From Candidatus Nomurabacteria bacterium (GTDB taxonomy: Bacteria; Patescibacteriota; Minisyncoccia; Phycocordibacterales; UBA9973), in NCBI GenBank assembly GCA_027347985.1, contig DAIEQH010000005.1:1-32682 (forward strand): DNA of 32,682 nucleotides, written 5' to 3'. The position numbers and the translations under genes are program-made. The notes beneath the pieces are model-generated. The model saw nothing but the letters and a program-made list of their open reading frames with translations, was not told the DNA's origin and searched no databases. This document shows positions 14,258 through 21,384 of the stretch, in pieces. Positions within the stretch are counted from its first letter, which is position 1. The number at the start of each line of letters is the position of its first letter.

Positions 14258-14872
14258 TTATCTATTGATTATTTCCACTAAACTGCCACGCTTTCCGGCT
14301 ATTGCTCCTTTGACGAGCATTGTATTATTTTCTTTATCTATAAATATAACTTCTAAATTCTTTTGAGTTATTCTATCCCCACCTGTTCTACCTGCCATTC
14401 TCATTCCTTTCGGAACATGTGTTCGAAGTCCTCCACCGATAGAACCTGGCTCTCTTTCAGAATGTTTTTGTCCGTGTGAACGAGGGCCTCCGCCGAAACC
14501 ATGACGCTTCACGACACCTTGGAAACCTTTACCTTTAGAAACGCTTGAAACTAACAATTTGTCTCCTACTGCAAAAGCTCCTACGTCAATGATATCTCCT
14601 TCTTTAGCATCATTTTTATCAGTTGGTTTCAATCTAAATTCTTTGAGTTCTTTATAGAAAGCACCTTTCATTGCTCCACGACTTCCTTTAGAAACTCTAC
14701 TTTCTTTTTGGACACCAAAACCTACTTGTACTGCATCATATCCATCTTTGGACTTTTCGAAAATTCTAGTGACAGTGATCGGACCTGCTTCTATAACAGT
14801 AACAGGAAAAACTTTCCCATCGGGAGAAAAATACTCGGTCATGTTTTCTTTTTTACCAAGAATGAATTTCAT
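14258..14872 (-). CDS. rplC: 50S ribosomal protein uL3
   Basis: 204 residues, near the usual 209. KFILGKKENMTEYF at the start and VTVIEAGPITVT near residue 23 are followed by VSSVSKGKGFQGVVKRHGFGGGPRSHG near 107 and the RMAGRTGGDRITQKNLEV motif near 157. uL3 starts 50S assembly near the 3' end of 23S rRNA. It lies 8 bases after rpsJ and 4 before rplD. A second in-frame ATG ten codons in is possible but would remove conserved residues. Confidence 0.96.
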   Translation of the reverse strand: MKFILGKKENMTEYFSPDGKVFPVTVIEAGPITVTRIFEKSKDGYDAVQVGFGVQKESRVSKGSRGAMKGAFYKELKEFRLKPTDKNDAKEGDIIDVGAFAVGDKLLVSSVSKGKGFQGVVKRHGFGGGPRSHGQKHSEREPGSIGGGLRTHVPKGMRMAGRTGGDRITQKNLEVIFIDKENNTMLVKGAIAGKRGSLVEIINR

Positions 14873-14880
14873 TGTTTTTT

Positions 14881-15291
14881 CTATAGCATTTTAACGTCGA
14901 TATCAACTCCTGAAGGAAGAGATAGGTTGGTAAGCGCCTCAACTGTTTTTGCGTTTGGATTGATAATATCAATCAATCTTTTGTGAACTCTTATCTCAAA
15001 TTGTTCTCGTGTATTTTTGTAGATAAAAGAAGCACGATTGACTGTATATTTTTTGATCTCAGTAGGCAATGGAACTGGTCCAATGATTTCTGCATCATAA
15101 CGCATAGCAGTATCGATAATCTGTTTAACAGAACTATCAAGAATTTTACTCTCATACGCTCGTACGCGTATGCGAAGTATCACTTTGCCATCTTCTTTCT
15201 TTTCTTTCTTGGAAGGACTTTTTTTCTTCTTCACTTCTGTCTCTACCGTTGAAATTTTTGGCTTTTTTGTTTTTAATTCTTTAGTTGCCAT
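14881..15291 (-). CDS. rpsJ: 30S ribosomal protein uS10 with basic N-terminal extension
   Basis: 136 residues against about 102 usually. The core starts near residue 37 (VILRIRVRAYESKILDSSV) and has IIGPVPLPTEIKKYTVNR near 69 and the VHKRLIDIINPNAKTVEAL segment. The first 35 or so residues are Lys/Thr/Glu-rich and probably disordered. uS10 lies in the 30S head and, with NusB, in antitermination complexes. It follows tuf by 6 bases. Confidence 0.96.
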   Translation of the reverse strand: MATKELKTKKPKISTVETEVKKKKSPSKKEKKEDGKVILRIRVRAYESKILDSSVKQIIDTAMRYDAEIIGPVPLPTEIKKYTVNRASFIYKNTREQFEIRVHKRLIDIINPNAKTVEALTNLSLPSGVDIDVKML

Positions 15292-15297
15292 TTGCGT

Positions 15298-16491
15298 TTA
15301 GCCTAATATTTTTGTGACCACTCCTGCGCCAACAGTCTTACCTCCTTCACGGATAGCAAATCTCTGTGATTCTTCAAGAGCAACTGGAGTAACTAATTTA
15401 ACTGTAATCTTTACTGTATCTCCGGGCATAACCATTTCTACTCCTTCAGCGAGAGTGACATCTCCGGTAACATCTGTAGTACGGATGTAGAATTGAGGTT
15501 TGTAACCTTTGAAGAATGGAGTGTGACGTCCACCTTCCTCTTTTTTCAAAACATAAATTTCACAAGTGAAGTTATCATGTGGAGTAACTGTTCCTGGTTT
15601 TGCCAAGACTTGTCCACGAGTAATATCTTCTTTCTTAAGTCCACGAAGCAATATGCCGGCATTATCTCCTGCCATACCTTCTTGCAAGTTTTTGTTGAAC
15701 ATTTCAATACCCGTAACTGTTGATTTTTGAGTAGGTTTGATTCCAACGATTTCTACTTCTTCACCAACCTTTACTACTCCTCTTTCTATCTTACCAGTAA
15801 CGACTGTTCCACGGCCTTCGATTGAGAATATGTCTTCTACAGGCATAAGGAAAGGTTTAGTAACATCTCTCACTGGAATAGGAATATAAGTATCAAGAGC
15901 GTCTGTCAATTCAAGAATTTTCTTTGCCCATTCATCGTTCAAATCTTTAGCTTCAAGAGCTTTAAGAGCAGAACCTCTAATGATAGGAGCGTTTGCACCA
16001 TCAAAGCCTTGTTTGGTTAGAAGTTCACGAATTTCTTCTTCAACTAGATCAAGCATGTCTTTATCATCAACCATGTCGCATTTGTTTAAGAAAACAATCA
16101 TTTTTGGAACACCGACTTGTTTTGCAAGAAGAACGTGCTCACGAGTTTGTGGCATAGCTCCATCTGTAGCGGCAACCACCAAAATAGCACCGTCCATTTG
16201 AGCGGCACCAGTAATCATGTTTTTGATGTAGTCAGCGTGTCCAGGGGCATCGATGTGTGCGTAGTGACGAGCGTCAGTAGCATACTCGTTGTGAGAAATG
16301 TTAATAGTGATTCCACGAGCTTTTTCTTCTGGAGCATTGTCGATTTGGTCAACGCCACGAAGTCTGACTGTTTTACCAGCCATGTTTAAAACGTGAAGGA
16401 TTGCTGCTGTTAAAGTTGTCTTACCATGGTCAACGTGACCGATGGTGCCCACATTGATATGTGGTTTATCTCTCTTAAATTCTTCTGCCAT
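15298..16491 (-). CDS. tuf: Elongation factor Tu
   Basis: 397 residues, standard length. G1 GHVDHGKT at residues 18-25, G2 RGITIN near 59, G3 DAPGH near 81 and G4 NKCD near 136 form the GTPase. G3 has Ala where most bacteria have Cys (DCPGH). Domain 2 opens with [22 protein letters not shown]. It delivers aminoacyl-tRNA to the ribosomal A site. It heads the tuf-rplB unit from its own promoter, with a leader of about 220 bases that contains a +1 hairpin and tandem stem-loops. In E. coli tufA instead follows fusA directly. Confidence 0.98.
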   Translation of the reverse strand: MAEEFKRDKPHINVGTIGHVDHGKTTLTAAILHVLNMAGKTVRLRGVDQIDNAPEEKARGITINISHNEYATDARHYAHIDAPGHADYIKNMITGAAQMDGAILVVAATDGAMPQTREHVLLAKQVGVPKMIVFLNKCDMVDDKDMLDLVEEEIRELLTKQGFDGANAPIIRGSALKALEAKDLNDEWAKKILELTDALDTYIPIPVRDVTKPFLMPVEDIFSIEGRGTVVTGKIERGVVKVGEEVEIVGIKPTQKSTVTGIEMFNKNLQEGMAGDNAGILLRGLKKEDITRGQVLAKPGTVTPHDNFTCEIYVLKKEEGGRHTPFFKGYKPQFYIRTTDVTGDVTLAEGVEMVMPGDTVKITVKLVTPVALEESQRFAIREGGKTVGAGVVTKILG

Positions 16492-16593
16492 AATATTTTT
16501 TTAATAATGAGAACTCAGTGTACGAGAACCAGTCACTAAGGCCTTATTACTAACTATAATTAAACTAATAATAATTTATAATAAAAATCCAAA

Positions 16594-16614
16594 ATATTGC
16601 TCACCCGGCAATAT
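16594..16614 (-). promoter_or_regulatory. tuf leader stem-loop 1
   Basis: RNA AUAUUGC-CGGGUGA-GCAAUAU, a perfect 7-bp stem with a 7-base loop. A similar sequence with the loop CGAGUGA recurs at 16672-16692. Confidence 0.6.
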
Positions 16615-16671
16615 AAGTAAACCTTGTATTACCATCGTTCGCGAATCATGTAAAACATAAAGTTTTCCGCG

Positions 16672-16692
16672 ATTTCGCTCACTCGGCAATAT
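16672..16692 (-). promoter_or_regulatory. tuf leader stem-loop 2
   Basis: RNA AUAUUGC-CGAGUGA-GCGAAAU. It repeats the stem-loop at 16594-16614 with a weaker stem, so the loop sequence CGRGUGA is better conserved than the pairing. Confidence 0.45.
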
Positions 16693-16695
16693 AAA

Positions 16696-16714
16696 AACTG
16701 CAGAAAGTGCAGTT
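16696..16714 (-). promoter_or_regulatory. +1 hairpin with U-run in the tuf leader
   Basis: RNA AACUGCA-CUUUC-UGCAGUU followed by UUU. The 7-bp stem starts at predicted +1. The upstream gene has its own terminator at 16750-16771, so this hairpin is not needed for that purpose. Confidence 0.7.
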
Positions 16715-16720
16715 GCTAGT

Positions 16721-16748
16721 ATAGTAGCAAATTGAAGAAAAATGTCAA
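16721..16748 (-). promoter_or_regulatory. Promoter of the tuf-rplB unit
   Basis: -35 TTGACA (16743-16748), a 16-base spacer and extended -10 TGC-TACTAT (16721-16726). It shares AATTTGCTACTAT with the rpsS promoter. Confidence 0.8.
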
Positions 16749-16749
16749 A

Positions 16750-16771
16750 CCCCAAGCAAAATTACTTGGGG
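16750..16771 (-). terminator. Terminator of the 66-aa gene
   Basis: CCCCAAG/CTTGGGG 7-bp stem just after the stop at 16779, followed on the minus strand by TTTGACATTTTT. The U-run is broken because it is shared with the tuf -35 box. Confidence 0.6.
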
Positions 16772-16778
16772 GAAGGTT

Positions 16779-16979
16779 TTAATAAACTAAGTGGACTATG
16801 TCCAACTCTTTAATTATTGAGACACGTCTTTTTTTTGGAAGATCTGTCTCTTTTAAACTTTCTTTTAAAACTGATTTCAGCCCCTTCCCGTTTTCTACAG
16901 CTATTCTCACAGGATGCTCCTTATCGGGGAAAAAATCAGCCATTTTTTCTTTATACCAGGGTGGGTATTTGTGTACCAC
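16779..16979 (-). CDS. Small basic hypothetical protein between fusA and tuf
   Basis: 66 residues from a GTG at 16979. The GTG is chosen because a perfect AGGAGG lies 5 bases upstream. The product has an N-terminal HKYPPWYKEKMADFFPD segment, then helical Lys/Leu-rich sequence and a hydrophobic end (IVHLVY). No family was recognised. It has its own promoter (17031-17058) and terminator (16750-16771), so it is an independent transcript separating the fusA and tuf units. A small nucleic-acid or ribosome-binding role is possible from charge and location but unproven. Confidence 0.7.
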   Translation of the reverse strand: MVHKYPPWYKEKMADFFPDKEHPVRIAVENGKGLKSVLKESLKETDLPKKRRVSIIKELDIVHLVY

Positions 16980-17030
16980 AACATCCTCCTTTTAAAAAGG
17001 TAAATAAAAAAGCTAGTTTTCTAAAAATTA

Positions 17031-17058
17031 ATGGTATTACTTTCAGAAAATTTGTCAA
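17031..17058 (-). promoter_or_regulatory. Promoter of the 66-aa gene
   Basis: -35 TTGACA (17053-17058), a 16-base spacer and -10 TACCAT (17031-17036). The leader carries a CCTTT/AAAGG hairpin overlapping the AAAGGAGG ribosome-binding site. Confidence 0.6.
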
Positions 17059-17063
17059 CAAAA

Positions 17064-17093
17064 AATTCCCGAGTATATACTCGGGAATTTTTT
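17064..17093 (-). terminator. Bidirectional terminator after fusA
   Basis: A fully self-complementary stem centred on AATTCCCGAGTATATACTCG plus GGAATT, with A-run and T-run flanks. It ends the rpsL-rpsG-fusA unit. Confidence 0.85.
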
Positions 17094-17123
17094 ATAGTAC
17101 TTCTATTTTCTAGAGTGTCTGCT

Positions 17124-17155
17124 ACCCCAGAAGCAGAGCGAAGCTCGCTACGGGG
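17124..17155. repeat. GC-rich palindromic element after fusA
   Basis: Outer ACCCC/GGGGC-type arms enclose an inner AGCGA-AGC-TCGCT hairpin in the 78 bases between the fusA stop and its terminator. It stands out by base composition and looks like another dispersed palindrome, but no second copy is in the window. Confidence 0.5.
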
Positions 17156-17171
17156 CAGGCGTTATTTGGTA

Positions 17172-19322
17172 TTATTTACGAGATGAGATTATTACTTCAG
17201 CTACGTTTTGTGGGACTATGTCGTAGCGTAAAAATTCCATAGTGAAGGATGCGCGGCCTTCTGTCATAGAACGAAGTCCTGTCATGTATCCGAACATTTC
17301 AGAAAGAGGAACAATACCACGCAATACTTTGTTCATTCCTCGATCTTCCATGCCTTCAATGATTCCACGTTTTGAAGAAAGATTTCCTGTGATATCTCCC
17401 ATGAATTTTTCTGGAGTAACTACTTCAACTTTCATCATCGGTTCTAGAATAACTGGTTTTGCACGCTTACAAGCATCTTGAATAGCCATAGAAGCTGCGA
17501 TTTTGAAAGCCATTTCGTTAGAGTCCACTTCGTGATAACTACCATCCCAAAGTTCAACAGAAACATTAACCATTTTGAATCCTGCAAGCACTCCGCGGTC
17601 AAGACCTTCTTTAAATCCTTTTTCACAGGGAGCAATATATTCTTGTGGAATGACACCTCCTTTAATGGTATTTATAAATTCAAAACCATTTGCTCTCTTA
17701 GTATTCTTTGGCAAATCTTCCACTTCTTCTTTAGTTAGAGGAACCATCGGTTTAACTTTAATTTTAACGTGACCGTAGTTTCCGCGTCCGCCAGATTGTT
17801 TGATGTATTTACCTTCTGCATCTGCATTACTGGTGATGGTCTCACGGTAAGCTACTTGTGGTTTACCGACGTTAGCTTCAACGGTAAATTCTCTTTTCAT
17901 ACGATCCACAATAATTTCCAAATGAAGCTCTCCCATTCCAGCAATAATTGTCTCCCCCGTTTCTTGATCAGTACTAACTCTGAAAGTAGGGTCTTCTTGT
18001 GCAAGACGGTTTAAAGCCATGCCCATTTTTTCTTGGTCTGCTTTTGTCTTTGGTTCAATACGAAGTTGAATGACAGGTTCAGGGAAAACTATTCTATCTA
18101 GTTCAATAGGATGTTCTTCATCACAAATAGTATCGGAAGTGATAGTGTCTTTGAGCCCGACAGCAGCTGCTATTTCTCCAGCAAAAACTTTTTTCATTTC
18201 TTCTCGGTCGTTCGCATGCATACGGAGTATTCGTCCGATACGCTCTTTGTTGCGAGTGCGAGGATTGTAAATATAAGAACCAGCAGTCAGTGTTCCAGAA
18301 TAAACTCTAAAGAAAATAAGTTGTCCGACAAATGGATCTGTCGCAACTTTAAAGGCGAGAGCAGAGAAAGGTTCATCATCTGAAGCTTTTCTTATTATCG
18401 GTTCGTCATTGTTATCTGGATCTGTTCCTGTGACAGGAGGGATATCAAGAGGAGAAGGAAGATAGTCTACAACTCCATCCAAAACCAACTGAACCCCTTT
18501 ATTTTTCAAAGCAGAACCTGCATAAACTGGGAAAATTTCATTAGCGATAACTCCTTTTCTCAAAAGCTTTTTCAAAGTAGGAGCATCTGGAATCTTTCCT
18601 TCAAAATATTCATTCATGACAGCATCATCTTGTTCTACTATCTTTTCAATAAGTTCATGATGATATTTTTCTGCATCGGCTTTCATGTCTTCAGGGATTT
18701 CTTTTTCAACAACTTTATTTCCCATTTCTCCTTCAAAATAGAAAGCTTTCATGGTAAATAAATCCACAACGCCTTCATGTTTTTCTTCGAGACCGATAGG
18801 GATCTGCATGCGAACAGCTTTCTTGGTTAAACGATCCAAAATCGTAGCATAAGAATGTTCAAAAGATGCTCCCGTTCTATCTAGTTTATTCACAAAACAA
18901 ATACGAGGAACTTTCGCTTCGTCAGCATAACGCCAATTTGTTTCTGACTGAGGTTCTACTCCTGCTACTCCGTCGAAAACGACAACAGCGCCGTCTAAGA
19001 CACGGAGAGATCTTTTCACTTCAACGGTAAAATCTATGTGCCCAGGTGTATCAATAATATTAAAACGGTGTTTTTTACTTTTATCATTTAAGGCATAAGT
19101 AGGGGTCCAGAAACAAGTGACAGCAGCAGAAGTAATGGTGATGCCTCTTTCGCGCTCTTGTTCCATCCAATCTGTAACTGTCTCTCCGTCATGTACTTCT
19201 CCTATTTTATGAGAAACACCAGTATAAAAAAGCACGCGTTCTGTCGTGGTTGTTTTACCAGCATCAATGTGTGCAATAATTCCAATATTTCTAACTTTTT
19301 CTAGTGGATAGTCTCGTTCCAT
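17172..19322 (-). CDS. fusA: Elongation factor G
   Basis: 716 residues, slightly longer than the usual 700. G1 [19 protein letters not shown] near residue 17, G2 RGITITSAA near 59, G3 DTPGHIDF near 91 and G4 NKLD near 145 form the GTPase. Domain IV has [10 protein letters not shown] near 520, and the end is [16 protein letters not shown]. It drives translocation of tRNA and mRNA. It follows rpsG by 9 bases and closes the str unit at the terminator at 17064-17093; tuf is not directly downstream. Confidence 0.98.
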   Translation of the reverse strand: MERDYPLEKVRNIGIIAHIDAGKTTTTERVLFYTGVSHKIGEVHDGETVTDWMEQERERGITITSAAVTCFWTPTYALNDKSKKHRFNIIDTPGHIDFTVEVKRSLRVLDGAVVVFDGVAGVEPQSETNWRYADEAKVPRICFVNKLDRTGASFEHSYATILDRLTKKAVRMQIPIGLEEKHEGVVDLFTMKAFYFEGEMGNKVVEKEIPEDMKADAEKYHHELIEKIVEQDDAVMNEYFEGKIPDAPTLKKLLRKGVIANEIFPVYAGSALKNKGVQLVLDGVVDYLPSPLDIPPVTGTDPDNNDEPIIRKASDDEPFSALAFKVATDPFVGQLIFFRVYSGTLTAGSYIYNPRTRNKERIGRILRMHANDREEMKKVFAGEIAAAVGLKDTITSDTICDEEHPIELDRIVFPEPVIQLRIEPKTKADQEKMGMALNRLAQEDPTFRVSTDQETGETIIAGMGELHLEIIVDRMKREFTVEANVGKPQVAYRETITSNADAEGKYIKQSGGRGNYGHVKIKVKPMVPLTKEEVEDLPKNTKRANGFEFINTIKGGVIPQEYIAPCEKGFKEGLDRGVLAGFKMVNVSVELWDGSYHEVDSNEMAFKIAASMAIQDACKRAKPVILEPMMKVEVVTPEKFMGDITGNLSSKRGIIEGMEDRGMNKVLRGIVPLSEMFGYMTGLRSMTEGRASFTMEFLRYDIVPQNVAEVIISSRK

Positions 19323-19331
19323 ATAAATATT

Positions 19332-19802
19332 TTACCAAGCAAAGTGGGCAAAAGCTTTGTTAGCTTCAGCCATTTTATGAGTATCTTCTTTCTTTTTAAT
19401 AGCAGCTCCTTCATTCTTGGAAGCAGCAATCAATTCATCGGCAAGTTTCAAATGCATAGGACGTCCCTTTCCTTTACGAGCAGCGTCACGAATCCATCGC
19501 ATTGCAAGAGCAAGACGTCTCTCAGGACGAACTTCTCTTGGTACTTGATAGTTTGCTCCTCCGATTCTCTTTGAGCGAACTTCTGTTAATGGTCCAGCAT
19601 TTTTCATAGCTAAATCAAAAACTTCAAGCGGATTTGGATTGCCTGTTTTTTCTTTGATAACATCAAGAGCTTTATACATTATTTTTCTAGAAGTTTCTTT
19701 CTTTCCAGACCACATAACGTAATTTATAAATTTCTCCAATTTTTGAGAATTGTAGACGAAATCTGGGTTGACTATGTTTCTATTGTTTACTTTGCGTCGC
19801 AT
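19332..19802 (-). CDS. rpsG: 30S ribosomal protein uS7
   Basis: 156 residues, the usual length. [19 protein letters not shown] at the start, [20 protein letters not shown] near residue 26, and the [19 protein letters not shown] motif near 85 are diagnostic. It starts assembly of the 30S head and lies near the E site. It is second in the str unit; the 88-base gap from rpsL is filled by CCTAG-type repeats. Confidence 0.97.
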   Translation of the reverse strand: MRRKVNNRNIVNPDFVYNSQKLEKFINYVMWSGKKETSRKIMYKALDVIKEKTGNPNPLEVFDLAMKNAGPLTEVRSKRIGGANYQVPREVRPERRLALAMRWIRDAARKGKGRPMHLKLADELIAASKNEGAAIKKKEDTHKMAEANKAFAHFAW

Positions 19803-19809
19803 ATTTTTA

Positions 19810-19878
19810 TTAGGCTTTAGGCCTTAGGCTCTGGGCTCTAGCTTTTGATTTGCTAATGCCTAGGGCCTAGTGCCTAGA
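19810..19878. repeat. CCTAG-rich dispersed repeat, copy in rpsL-rpsG gap
   Basis: Two blocks, 19811-19842 and 19856-19878, in roughly opposite orientation and related to 6686-6716. Together they fill most of the gap. Confidence 0.7.
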
Positions 19879-19890
19879 TACCTGTATTAA

Positions 19891-20313
19891 TTACTTCTTT
19901 GCTTCTTTTGGTCTCTTATTTCCGTAAAGAGATCGCCCTTGTCTTCTCTTCTCAACTCCTTGAGTGTCTAGCACTCCGCGAACAATGTGATATCTAACCC
20001 CAATTAAGTCTTTCACACGTCCTCCGCGGAGCATGACGACTGAGTGTTCTTGCAAGTTATGACCTTCACCTGGAATATAAGCCGTGACTTCCATGCCGTT
20101 GGTCAAGCGAACTCTGGCGATCTTTCGGAGAGCGGAGTTTGGCTTTTTAGGAGTAGTGGTAGAAACTTTCGTGCAGACGCCTCTTTTGAAAGGAGAAGCG
20201 GAAAATACTGGTCTATTTTTCAAAACGTTAAATCCGCGCGCCAAAGCAACCGTTTTTGATTTGGCTTTAGTCTTAATTCTATTCTTTTTAATTAATTGGT
20301 TGATTGTTGGCAT
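19891..20313 (-). CDS. rpsL: 30S ribosomal protein uS12
   Basis: 140 residues. [12 protein letters not shown] at the start, [20 protein letters not shown] near residue 50 and [21 protein letters not shown] near 82 are diagnostic. It guards decoding accuracy. The conserved VKDLPGVRYH loop reads [10 protein letters not shown], with Ile in place of the Pro that is nearly universal and where changes affect streptomycin response. It heads the str unit, with its promoter at 20393-20421 and a +1 hairpin in the leader. No Shine-Dalgarno motif. Confidence 0.97.
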   Translation of the reverse strand: MPTINQLIKKNRIKTKAKSKTVALARGFNVLKNRPVFSASPFKRGVCTKVSTTTPKKPNSALRKIARVRLTNGMEVTAYIPGEGHNLQEHSVVMLRGGRVKDLIGVRYHIVRGVLDTQGVEKRRQGRSLYGNKRPKEAKK

Positions 20314-20324
20314 AATTTTATACA

Positions 20325-20349
20325 GGCTTTAGGCTTCTAGGCGTTAGCT
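20325..20349. repeat. CCTAG-rich dispersed repeat, rpsL leader copy
   Basis: GGCTTTAGGCTTCTAGGC and following bases match the TAGGCTTTAGGC block at 19811. It is transcribed as part of the rpsL leader. Confidence 0.55.
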
Positions 20350-20368
20350 GAACCCAAAACTAAAACAA

Positions 20369-20386
20369 AAGAGTCCAAAGACTCTT
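20369..20386 (-). promoter_or_regulatory. +1 hairpin with U-run in the rpsL leader
   Basis: RNA AAGAGUC-UUUG-GACUCUU followed by UUGUUUUAGUUUU. It begins six bases after the -10 box, at predicted +1. It may also terminate the protease gene that ends at 20411. Confidence 0.7.
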
Positions 20387-20392
20387 AGAAAG

Positions 20393-20421
20393 AATATAAT
20401 ACAAAAATAATCAAATTGCAA
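20393..20421 (-). promoter_or_regulatory. Promoter of the rpsL-rpsG-fusA unit
   Basis: -35 TTGCAA (20416-20421), a 17-base spacer and -10 TATATT (20393-20398). It overlaps the last codons of the protease gene. Confidence 0.65.
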
Positions 20422-21022
20422 GTCCTGTGATAAGCCCATATAAACTAGTCATTATCGGATATAAACTATCCGCAAAGAAAAAGATAAAAACAACTATTAA
20501 AATAAGAGAATATTGTTCAAGAAAGACAATTAGAGAGTAAAAAGAAACTGGCAGAAGTGAAAAAAGTATCTTTGAACCATCAAGAGGGGGAATAGGGACA
20601 AGGTTAAAAATGGCTAGTCCGAGGTTTACTAGAACAATTGAAGAAATTATAAAAACAAATTTGTCTGGCACAGCGCTATTTATAGAGAAACGCAAAATAA
20701 GTCCAAATAAAACTGCAATAAATAAATTTGCTAAAACACCAGCGGAAGCAACTGCAATCGTTCCCCATTTCTTATTTGTCAGATTAGCTGGATTATAAGG
20801 CACAGGTTTTGCCCAACCAAACATAAATGGAGAATGTGACAAAATAAGAAGCCCAGGTAAAATTATAGAACCAAATAAATCTAAATGTTTCAGAGGATTT
20901 AGAGTCAGACGTCCTGCATAGAGAGCCGTCTTGTCGCCAAAACGCAAGGCAACAAAACCATGAGAAACCTCATGAATGACGACTGACATTATAAGTATCG
21001 CTATAAAAAAAATTGTATCCAT
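20411..21022 (-). CDS. Site-2 protease family (M50) membrane metalloprotease
   Basis: 203 residues, mostly hydrophobic, with about five membrane segments. The zinc motif HEVSH (HExxH) is at residues 17-21 in the first segment. The third ligand region NLVPIPPLDGSK near residue 140 supplies the conserved Asp. A PLKHLDLFGSIILP loop lies between. This is the minimal Rv/YwhC-like form without a PDZ domain. It would cut proteins within the inner membrane; its substrate is unknown. It ends inside the rpsL promoter and has one of only two TGA stops seen here. Confidence 0.88.
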   Translation of the reverse strand: MDTIFFIAILIMSVVIHEVSHGFVALRFGDKTALYAGRLTLNPLKHLDLFGSIILPGLLILSHSPFMFGWAKPVPYNPANLTNKKWGTIAVASAGVLANLFIAVLFGLILRFSINSAVPDKFVFIISSIVLVNLGLAIFNLVPIPPLDGSKILFSLLPVSFYSLIVFLEQYSLILIVVFIFFFADSLYPIMTSLYGLITGLAI

Positions 21023-21024
21023 TT

Positions 21025-21060
21025 TAGCTAGAGCCTAGAGCCTAGTTGCCTAAAGCCTAG
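21025..21060. repeat. CCTAG-rich dispersed repeat between protease gene and rpmB
   Basis: TAGAGCCTAGAGCCTAGTTGCC and following bases repeat the GCCTAG unit. It lies in the leader of the protease gene, between divergent starts. Confidence 0.65.
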
Positions 21061-21064
21061 TTCT

Positions 21065-21070
21065 ATGATA
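21065..21070 (-). promoter_or_regulatory. Possible extended -10 box of the protease gene
   Basis: TGC-TATCAT on the minus strand, with a weak TTCATA -35. The same bases read TATGAT on the plus strand and could serve rpmB. Confidence 0.35.
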
Positions 21071-21088
21071 GCATACAGGGACTACATT

Positions 21089-21337
21089 ATGAAAACATGT
21101 GCAATATCAAAAAAGGGTTCAATAGTTGGTGGCGGGTACTCAAACAGAACTCGTGCTACTAAATTCAACCCAACAGGCAGAGTCAGAAAGTATCCAAATC
21201 TCCAGAAGAAGAGAGTCTTCGTGCCTGAATTAAATAAAACTATAAACATTGAAGTCTCCACTCGTGGCATGCGTACCATGACCAAAAATGGTGTTTATAA
21301 AACTCTCCTCAAAGCCGGCCTCGTAAAAGCAAAATAA
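21089..21337 (+). CDS. rpmB: 50S ribosomal protein bL28
   Basis: 82 residues from the ATG at 21089; upstream in-frame codons lack conserved residues. MKTCAISKKGSIVGGGYSNR at the start has the family pattern (C.. GK.p..G..vSH), with Cys at residue 4. TKFNPTGRVRKYPNLQKKRV and the ending MTKNGVYKTLLKAGLVKAK match bL28. It sits near the 50S L1 stalk and E site. It is a monocistronic gene with a strong terminator behind it. Confidence 0.9.
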   Translation: MKTCAISKKGSIVGGGYSNRTRATKFNPTGRVRKYPNLQKKRVFVPELNKTINIEVSTRGMRTMTKNGVYKTLLKAGLVKAK

Positions 21338-21350
21338 ATCTAAACTAAAA

Positions 21351-21370
21351 AATCCCCCATCTGGGGGATT
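21351..21370. terminator. Bidirectional terminator between rpmB and the helicase gene
   Basis: AATCCCCC-ATCT-GGGGGATT, an 8-bp stem with A-run and T-run flanks. It serves rpmB on the plus strand and the convergent helicase gene on the minus strand. Confidence 0.9.
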
Positions 21371-21384
21371 TTTTTTATTATTAT

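Noticed and set aside
16492-16714. tRNA gene in the tuf leader (tRNAs often lie next to tuf)
   Set aside because: No TTCRANY arm or acceptor stem of seven pairs with the right spacing was found; the hairpins are of another kind.
19810-21060. CRISPR array from the CCTAG repeats
   Set aside because: Units are 6-7 bases, without spacers of constant length, and no cas gene is near.
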